Assembly (NCBI GenBank): GCA_031976395.1
Contig: DALYLJ010000101.1
Span: 1-11,433, forward strand
Direction: 5' to 3'
DNA from: UBA11164 sp002420085
Lineage (GTDB): Bacteria; Pseudomonadota; Gammaproteobacteria; Xanthomonadales; Xanthomonadaceae
Length of the DNA stretch: 11,433 nt
Part shown: one piece after another, positions 7,151 to 11,433 of the stretch
Numbering within the stretch: the stretch's first letter is position 1
Layout of the letters: every line of letters begins with the position of its first letter
Notes under the pieces: generated by a model
Database searches by the model: none
The model's input: the letters and a program-made list of their open reading frames with translations, nothing else
What the model was told of the DNA's origin: nothing
Made by a program: the position numbers and the translations under genes

Positions 7151-8480
7151 GAAATTGCTTGCCGTTTCCGGCGTCGTCGCACTGCTGCTGTTGCTGACAG
7201 CGCTGTGGTTGAGCGACCGTTATCGCTCCGGCGATGGCAGTCATGTGGGTGAGCCCCTGCTGCCGGATCTGGCCCAGCGGATCGATGACCTGGACCGGAT
7301 CAGCATCATCGGTCCAGGACAGAAGGAACTGGTCGGCCTGACCCGCAGTGAGGCCGGCTGGACGGTCAGCCAGCGCAATGGCTGGCCGGCCGATGTCAAG
7401 CGGCTGCGCGAGTGGTTGAGCAAACTGGCCAAGGCCAGTCGCCTCGAAGCCAAGACCGCACTGGCCAGCAACTATGGACAACTCGGCGTTGCCGACATCG
7501 ATGCCGAGCCGGCGGCGGATAGCAACAGCGAAGGCTCGACCGAACGCAGCGGAACGGGCGTGCGGGTCGATATCGCCGCCGGTGAGCGGCTCGATTCGCT
7601 CCTGATCGGCCAGAACAACCCCAATGGCAGCGGCAGTTATGTCCGCATCCCAGGGGATGCCCAGAGCTGGCTTGCCGATACCGATCTGGCGGTCGAGTTG
7701 GATCCATCCCGGTGGCTGGCGCGGGCATTGCTGTCGATCCCGGAGAGCGATCTGGTCTCGGTGCGGATCGAACGGGCCAGCGGCACGCTGACCGCATTCG
7801 AGCGTTCCGGCGACTCGACCGAATCCGGCTGGGTGCTGACCTCGGCGCCCAAGGGTGAGGTCGGTAACGAGACCGCTCTGCTCAGTGCGGCCGGCTTCCT
7901 CGACGGCCTGCGCCTGGATGACGTCGAGCAGATCGAGCCTCCCGACGAAGCGCCGGACATGGTCGCCGAGTTCGTTCGTCGCGATGGTCTGCGGGCCACC
8001 GTGTCGTTCTGGCCGGATCAAATCTCGATCGCCGATCCGGCGATCATGCCCTGGGCGGGATTCACCTTCGAGTTCGACGAGGCCCGTGCCACCGCATTCC
8101 ACGACCAGGAATACCAGCGCGACCTGCGGGCGATCGAGCGCCGCAAGTCGCGCACGCAAGCCCCGGCCGATGCGGCTGATGATGGCGGCTCTGAGAGTGA
8201 GCCCGCCGACGGTGCATCGACCGAGGGTGCATCGGCCGACAGCGAATCGACCGGCGCGCCAGGGGCCGGGGAGGGCGGGTCCGATGCTCCGCCGGCTGAT
8301 GCGTCGGCCAACGCTGCCGAAGAACTGCCGGAATCAGTCGCCGACCGGGTTGCCCGGAGCCGTGCCGAGGTCGAGGCCCTGCGCGAGAAGACGCGCGGTT
8401 GGCAGTTCCGATTGCCGGCTTTCAAGGTCGGCAACCTGCGCCGCGATCCAGGTGACTTCACCTCCGATCGGCCCGGCTGA
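7125..8480 (+). CDS. DUF4340 domain-containing protein, last gene of GldG-type operon
   Basis: This 451-residue protein has an N-terminal membrane anchor (about 11-29), with the rest probably outside the cytoplasm. The DUF4340 pattern is visible: an early segment DRISIIGPGQKELVGLTRSEAGWTVSQRNGWPADVKRLREWLSKLAK, then ASNYGQLGVAD, and repeated beta-rich stretches in the middle. The closing motif WQFRLPAFKVGNLRRDPGDF (about 425-444) is typical of the family's end. Before it lies a long Ala/Ser/Gly/Asp/Glu linker (about 344-398) that is probably disordered. A GGGGAGG site (7108-7114) selects the ATG at 7125; a TTG at 7116 overlaps the previous stop but is too close to that site. DUF4340 genes commonly follow GldG-type genes, and the function is unknown. 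It probably forms part of the same envelope complex. Confidence 0.88.
   Translation: MSRHNMSRQKLLAVSGVVALLLLLTALWLSDRYRSGDGSHVGEPLLPDLAQRIDDLDRISIIGPGQKELVGLTRSEAGWTVSQRNGWPADVKRLREWLSKLAKASRLEAKTALASNYGQLGVADIDAEPAADSNSEGSTERSGTGVRVDIAAGERLDSLLIGQNNPNGSGSYVRIPGDAQSWLADTDLAVELDPSRWLARALLSIPESDLVSVRIERASGTLTAFERSGDSTESGWVLTSAPKGEVGNETALLSAAGFLDGLRLDDVEQIEPPDEAPDMVAEFVRRDGLRATVSFWPDQISIADPAIMPWAGFTFEFDEARATAFHDQEYQRDLRAIERRKSRTQAPADAADDGGSESEPADGASTEGASADSESTGAPGAGEGGSDAPPADASANAAEELPESVADRVARSRAEVEALREKTRGWQFRLPAFKVGNLRRDPGDFTSDRPG
8211..8239 (+). repeat. Imperfect 15-base tandem repeat in the DUF4340 linker
   Basis: GGTGCATCGACCGA (8211-8224) recurs as GGTGCATCGGCCGA (8226-8239), encoding GASTE and GASAD. 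It lies in the low-complexity acidic linker and suggests that the linker grew by slippage or small duplications. Confidence 0.5.
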
Positions 8481-8501
8481 GTGGTGATCAACCGCCTGCA
8501 C

Positions 8502-8536
8502 GGCATTGGCAATGCCCGGATCGACCCGATCCGGGC
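8502..8536 (+). terminator. Two overlapping, mutually exclusive hairpins after the ABC operon
   Basis: GGCATT (8502-8507) pairs with AATGCC (8511-8516) around a 3-base loop. Overlapping its right arm, GCCCGGATC (8514-8522) pairs perfectly with GATCCGGGC (8528-8536) around GACCC. Bases 8514-8516 belong to both, so only one hairpin can form fully. The 9-pair stem is strong and lies 33 bases after the DUF4340 stop, but no T-tract follows. Termination, 3'-end protection or attenuation of the glycosylase gene are all possible. Confidence 0.45.
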
Positions 8537-8566
8537 CTGCCGACACAGCCGAGCCGAGCCGGCCTG

Positions 8567-9208
8567 ATGCGCCGTCGCCGGGGCTTCGATATGGCGCAGG
8601 CGAGTGCGCAGCTTGCCCAGGCCGATCCCCGTCTGGCGCCCTGGATCGAGCGGCTCGGACCGCTGCCGGCCGAGCCGCGCTGGCGGCAATCGTTCGACCT
8701 GACCGATGCCCTGGCCCGATCGATCCTGCATCAGCAGCTTTCCGGCAAGGCGGCCGCCACCATCATCGGTCGGATCGAGGCCGCGACTGGTTCGGCCCGG
8801 CTCGACGCGGCCGCCCTCGCCAGTCTGGACGATGCCGGGCTGCGCGCCTGTGGGGTGTCGGCCAACAAGCAGGCCGCCTTGCGTGATCTCTGCCGGCGGA
8901 GCGATGCTGGCCAATTGCCGGATGCACGCCAGATGTCATGCATGGACGACGAGGCGATCGTGGCCGCATTGACCCCGGTTCGCGGCATCGGCCGCTGGAC
9001 GGTGGAAATGCTGCTGATGTTCCGGCTCGGCCGTCCGGACCTGTTACCGATCGACGATCTGGGCATTCGCCGGGGCGCGCAGCGGATCGATCGTCTGGCA
9101 CAACCGCCGTCCCGGCAGCAGTTGGCGGAGCGCGGCCAGTGCTGGGCACCGTTCCGAACCTGCGCCAGCTTCTATCTCTGGCGGATCGCCGATCTGGTCG
9201 GCGATTGA
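8567..9208 (+). CDS. DNA-3-methyladenine glycosylase, AlkA-type HhH-GPD family
   Basis: This 213-residue base-excision-repair enzyme would remove alkylated purines such as 3-methyladenine by cleaving the N-glycosidic bond. The opening GFDMAQASAQLAQADPRLAPWIERLGP fits the family and supports the ATG at 8567, although the ribosome-binding site is poor (an ATG at 8591 has GGGG upstream). SILHQQLSGKAAATIIGRI (52-70) is the hallmark N-terminal motif. The helix-hairpin-helix is VRGIGRWTVEMLLMF (138-152), followed by LLPIDDLGIRRG, where one of Asp163/Asp164, probably Asp164, is the catalytic aspartate. No iron-sulfur cysteine cluster is present, as expected for AlkA-type enzymes. It lies 86 bases after the ABC operon, separated by strong hairpins, and is probably unrelated to it. 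Confidence 0.93.
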   Translation: MRRRRGFDMAQASAQLAQADPRLAPWIERLGPLPAEPRWRQSFDLTDALARSILHQQLSGKAAATIIGRIEAATGSARLDAAALASLDDAGLRACGVSANKQAALRDLCRRSDAGQLPDARQMSCMDDEAIVAALTPVRGIGRWTVEMLLMFRLGRPDLLPIDDLGIRRGAQRIDRLAQPPSRQQLAERGQCWAPFRTCASFYLWRIADLVGD

Positions 9209-9276
9209 GTCGGTTGGATCGAATCGTTCGGGCGGCTCCGCTCGCGCCCGCGCCGCTCAGAGGGTAGCGCCTCGAC

Positions 9277-9657
9277 TCAGGCGATGGCCTGGGCCGGCAG
9301 CATGAAGGCGGCAACCACGGCCCGCTGTTCGCCGGCCAGGACGTTGTAGGTGCGACCGGCCGCAGCATTGTCCATGACTTCGATCCCGACTCCGCGCGAC
9401 AGGCAATACCCGTATACCGTGATCGACGGTCGGCGCAGGCGATCACCGGTGCCAAGCAGGATCACGTCCGGCGCCAGGGCCAGGATCGGGTGCAGGTCTT
9501 CCGGGGTCAGCTCCGGTGCGTGCCGCCAATCCTCGATCAACTGGTTCGGCGCGACGATCAGACTGGCCCGACAGGTCCGATCATTGACCAGCACTGCATC
9601 CGGTCCGACCGCACGGACCACGAACCGGGCCTTCGGGGTTTCCTCGATCAACTGCAT
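9277..9657 (-). CDS. Mth938-like domain protein (NDUFAF3 superfamily)
   Basis: This is a 126-residue single-domain protein of the Mth938/DUF498 family. It shows the alternating strand/helix pattern with APDVILLGTGDR (62-73), then GIEVMDNAAAGRTYNVLAGEQR (91-112) and a hydrophobic C-terminal helix. In many homologues the last motif reads AACRTYN; here glycine (Gly101) replaces the cysteine. The mitochondrial relative NDUFAF3 helps assemble respiratory complex I, but the bacterial function is not established. The start codon shares one base with the stop of the upstream yhbY-like gene (TGATG), so the two are co-transcribed and probably translationally coupled. It converges with the glycosylase gene across 68 bases. 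Confidence 0.88.
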   Translation of the reverse strand: MQLIEETPKARFVVRAVGPDAVLVNDRTCRASLIVAPNQLIEDWRHAPELTPEDLHPILALAPDVILLGTGDRLRRPSITVYGYCLSRGVGIEVMDNAAAGRTYNVLAGEQRAVVAAFMLPAQAIA

Positions 9658-9965
9658 CAGCGGGGCAGGACGATCCGGGGCGCCTCGCGGTTGGGGCGAA
9701 ACAGGGTCGCGGTATTGCCGACCCGCTGGATCAGTTCGGCACCGCTGCGCTGGGTCAGTTGGACGATCCAGGCATCGCGCTGGTCGCGATCCTCGGCCGC
9801 GATCCTGGCCTTCAGCAGTTCGTGGCGTTCCAGCGCCAGATCGAGTTCAGCAAGCAGACCATCGCTGACGCCCTTGCCACCGACCAGGATGACCGGCTTG
9901 AGTGCATGGGCGAGGCCGCGCAGATAGCGCTTCTGGGACGAAGTCAGGGCCGGCTTGAGTGCCAT
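9657..9965 (-). CDS. yhbY: YhbY-family RNA-binding protein (CRM domain)
   Basis: This 102-residue protein consists of a single CRM domain, the RNA-binding fold of the YhbY family, associated with precursor 50S ribosomal subunits. It opens LTSSQKRYLRGLAHALKPVILVGGKGVSDGLLAELDLALERHELLKARI, with the family's GxxG loop as GGKG (29-32). It continues with IVQLTQRSGAELIQRVGNTATLFRPN (67-92). An upstream extension of the open frame is possible, but the family start is the ATG at 9965. It is first in a two-gene unit with the Mth938-like gene and diverges from rlmE across 67 bases. This pairing with rlmE-ftsH is common in gammaproteobacteria. Confidence 0.94.
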   Translation of the reverse strand: MALKPALTSSQKRYLRGLAHALKPVILVGGKGVSDGLLAELDLALERHELLKARIAAEDRDQRDAWIVQLTQRSGAELIQRVGNTATLFRPNREAPRIVLPR

Positions 9966-9976
9966 CGGACGACAGA

Positions 9977-9986
9977 TTCGATCGAA
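9977..9986. promoter_or_regulatory. Perfect 10-base palindrome in the yhbY/rlmE divergent region
   Basis: TTCGATCGAA is its own reverse complement. It lies 12 bases from the yhbY start and about 47 from the rlmE start, roughly where a -35 box for the rlmE promoter would fall. It could be an operator for a dimeric regulator, or chance; no known regulon consensus is recognised. Confidence 0.35.
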
Positions 9987-10001
9987 ATGGACCGATAAGG
10001 G

Positions 10002-10007
10002 TATCAT
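10002..10007 (+). promoter_or_regulatory. Putative -10 box of the rlmE-ftsH promoter
   Basis: TATCAT matches TATAAT at five of six bases and lies 25 bases before the rlmE start codon. The AT-richer surroundings (GATAAGGGTATCAT) stand out in GC-rich DNA. No good TTGACA-like -35 is seen 16-18 bases upstream; that region overlaps the palindrome at 9977-9986. Confidence 0.45.
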
Positions 10008-10032
10008 GCGCCTTTGATCGGGAACCGTTGCC

Positions 10033-10653
10033 GTGGCTCGCAGCAAGAGCAGCCAACGCTGGCTGGAGGAGCATTTCAAGGATCCGTTCGTCAAGCGGGC
10101 GCAGAGCGAGGGCCTGCGTTCGCGGGCCGCATTCAAACTGGATGAGATGCTCGACCGCGACCGACTGCTGAAGCCGGGCATGGTGGTGGTCGATCTGGGT
10201 GCCGCGCCCGGTGGCTGGTCGCAGCGGGTTCGACAACGGCTTGGCGACAGCGGCCGGGTGCTGGCGCTCGACATCCTGGAGATGCCGCCGTTGGCGGGCG
10301 TCGAGTTTCTTCACGGCGACTTCAGGCAAGCCGATGCACTGTCGCGTCTGGAGACGGCCTTGGCCGGCCAGCGGGTCGATCTTGTTTTGTCGGACATGGC
10401 GCCCAATATCAGCGGTATCGGTGCGGTCGATCAGCCGCGCGCGATGCATCTGGCCGAACTGGCCAGGGATTTCGCACTGGCCTGGTCGAAACCGGATGCT
10501 GCCTTTCTGGTCAAGCTGTTCATGGGGCCGGGGTTCGACGACTACGTGCGGTCGTTGCGCCAGCATTACCAGAAGGTGACTGTGAGAAAACCGAAAGCCT
10601 CGCGCGGCCGATCGCCCGAGGTGTACGCTCTGGCGACCGGGCTGAAGAAATAA
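10033..10653 (+). CDS. rlmE: 23S rRNA (uridine-2552-2'-O)-methyltransferase RlmE
   Basis: This 206-residue SAM-dependent methyltransferase (FtsJ/RrmJ) methylates the ribose of U2552 in the A-loop of 23S rRNA, a late step in 50S assembly. It reads SQRWLEEHFKDPFVKRAQSEGLRSRAAFKLDEM, with the SAM motif VVVDLGAAPGGWSQ (51-64) and SDMAPNISG (120-128). The catalytic K-D-K-E set appears as Lys35, Asp121, Lys161 and Glu196, each offset by three from the E. coli enzyme. The start is GTG at 10033, preceded by GGGAA (10020-10024); no ATG in frame would preserve the conserved N-terminus. The length matches the family. It is followed 53 bases later by ftsH on the same strand, the classical gene pair. Confidence 0.97.
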   Translation: MARSKSSQRWLEEHFKDPFVKRAQSEGLRSRAAFKLDEMLDRDRLLKPGMVVVDLGAAPGGWSQRVRQRLGDSGRVLALDILEMPPLAGVEFLHGDFRQADALSRLETALAGQRVDLVLSDMAPNISGIGAVDQPRAMHLAELARDFALAWSKPDAAFLVKLFMGPGFDDYVRSLRQHYQKVTVRKPKASRGRSPEVYALATGLKK

Positions 10654-10706
10654 ATGACGGTTCCGGCGCGCAGCAATCCCGCCCGTGGTGGGCACTGAGG
10701 ACATCG

Positions 10707-11433
10707 ATGAACGAACTGGCAAAAAACCTGCTGCTCTGGATCGTGGTCGCCGCCGTACTGATGGTGGTGTTCCAGAGTTTCTCCCAGCGCGGCCTGGGCA
10801 CCGAGACCCTGCTGTACGACCAGTTCATCCAGCAGGTTCGCGACAACACCGTCGAGCGGGTCAAGATCGAGTCCGACGGCATCACCATTCGTGGTGTACG
10901 CAAGGACGGCTCGCAGTTCATCACCCACAACCCGCGCGACAAGGATCTGGTCAACGACCTGATCAACTACAACGTCCGCATCGAACAGGTTCCGCTGGAA
11001 GGCATGACCTTCACCGGCATCCTGCTCTATCTCCTGCCCTATGCCCTGTTCATCGGTATCTTCATCTTCTTCATGCGCCAGTTGCAGTCCGGTGGGGCCG
11101 GCCGTGGCGCGATGAGCTTCGGTCGCTCGCGCGCCAAGATGCAGGGCGAGGATCAGGTCAAGGTCAATTTCTCGGATGTCGCCGGCTGCGACGAAGCCAA
11201 GCAGGAAGTCGCCGAACTGGTCGAGTTTCTGCGTGATCCCGGCAAGTTCCAGAAACTCGGCGGCAAGATTCCGCGCGGCGTGCTGATGGTCGGACCGCCC
11301 GGCACCGGCAAGACCTTGTTGGCACGGGCCATCGCCGGTGAGGCCAAGGTGCCGTTCTTCTCGATCTCCGGCTCGGATTTCGTCGAGATGTTCGTCGGCG
11401 TCGGTGCCAGCCGGGTTCGCGACATGTTCGAGC
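10707..11433 (+). CDS. ftsH: ATP-dependent zinc metalloprotease FtsH (5' part, truncated by window)
   Basis: The first 242 residues of the membrane AAA+ protease FtsH are present; the reading frame is open to the window end. In the family this hexamer degrades misfolded membrane proteins and regulatory substrates. Visible parts are transmembrane helix 1 (about 6-24), a small periplasmic domain (about 28-100), transmembrane helix 2 (about 104-122) and a Gly-rich linker. The AAA domain then begins with VNFSDVAGCDEAKQEVAELVEFL, Walker A GPPGTGKT (196-203) and pore loop FVEMFVGVGAS (225-235), with the aromatic Phe229. Walker B, SRH and the HExxH zinc site lie beyond the edge. GAGGA at 10697-10701 with 5 bases of spacing supports the ATG at 10707. 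It is probably co-transcribed with rlmE. Confidence 0.97.
   Translation, partial: MNELAKNLLLWIVVAAVLMVVFQSFSQRGLGTETLLYDQFIQQVRDNTVERVKIESDGITIRGVRKDGSQFITHNPRDKDLVNDLINYNVRIEQVPLEGMTFTGILLYLLPYALFIGIFIFFMRQLQSGGAGRGAMSFGRSRAKMQGEDQVKVNFSDVAGCDEAKQEVAELVEFLRDPGKFQKLGGKIPRGVLMVGPPGTGKTLLARAIAGEAKVPFFSISGSDFVEMFVGVGASRVRDMFE

Noticed and set aside
5281..7182. 633-codon open frame antisense to the GldG-family gene, and a 448-codon antisense frame at 6813-8159
   Set aside because: Long antisense frames are expected opposite GC-rich genes with strong third-position bias. The translations are His/Gln/Arg-rich with no recognisable fold.
9268..9283. CGCCT/AGGCG hairpin between the convergent glycosylase and Mth938-like genes as a bidirectional terminator
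   Set aside because: Only five pairs, extending into the coding end of the Mth938-like gene, and no T-tract on either strand.
10654..10698. 14-codon open frame between rlmE and ftsH
   Set aside because: Too short, with no ribosome-binding site of its own; more likely untranslated spacer.

Overview
The window is GC-rich, densely packed bacterial chromosome. The end of the window carries the gammaproteobacterial arrangement yhbY <-> rlmE-ftsH. The style of the proteins (membrane-anchored SRPBCC/GyrI protein, YhbY paired with an Mth938-like protein) suggests a gammaproteobacterium, most likely of the Xanthomonadales/Lysobacterales or a nearby lineage. That placement is inferred from gene content and codon bias and was not computed. 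No tRNA, rRNA, CRISPR array, insertion sequence or phage gene was seen.

Layout. (1) 126-1924: a two-gene two-component system, a DesK-like membrane histidine kinase and a NarL/LuxR-type response regulator, overlapping by ATGA. (2) 2191-3405: a membrane-anchored protein combining a SRPBCC (START-like) domain with a GyrI-like effector-binding domain that is interrupted by an acidic linker. (3) 3570-8480: a four-gene operon of ABC ATPase, ABC-2 permease, GldG-family protein with two membrane anchors, and DUF4340 protein. It resembles the transporter of the Bacteroidetes gliding cluster (GldA/GldF/GldG), but here it is in a proteobacterial context and has no other gld genes beside it. (4) 8567-9208: an AlkA-type 3-methyladenine DNA glycosylase. 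(5) 9277-9965, minus strand: yhbY and an Mth938-like gene, coupled by a 1-base overlap. (6) 10033 to the end, plus strand: rlmE and the N-terminal third of ftsH, cut by the window edge.

How the parts may work together. The ATPase and permease should form the energised membrane core. The GldG-like and DUF4340 proteins, both N-terminally anchored with large domains outside the cytoplasm, are probably its accessory subunits. The kinase has a compact sensor made almost entirely of membrane helices, a type often found next to ABC transporters, so the two-component system could regulate the transporter; this is inference from proximity. YhbY (pre-50S binding) and RlmE (23S rRNA 2'-O-methylation) are two large-subunit maturation factors sharing a 67-base divergent intergenic region that contains a perfect 10-base palindrome.

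Most of the window is recognisable housekeeping or accessory content. The least understood parts are the GldG/DUF4340 transporter, the SRPBCC-GyrI membrane protein, and several strong hairpins without U-tracts at operon boundaries.
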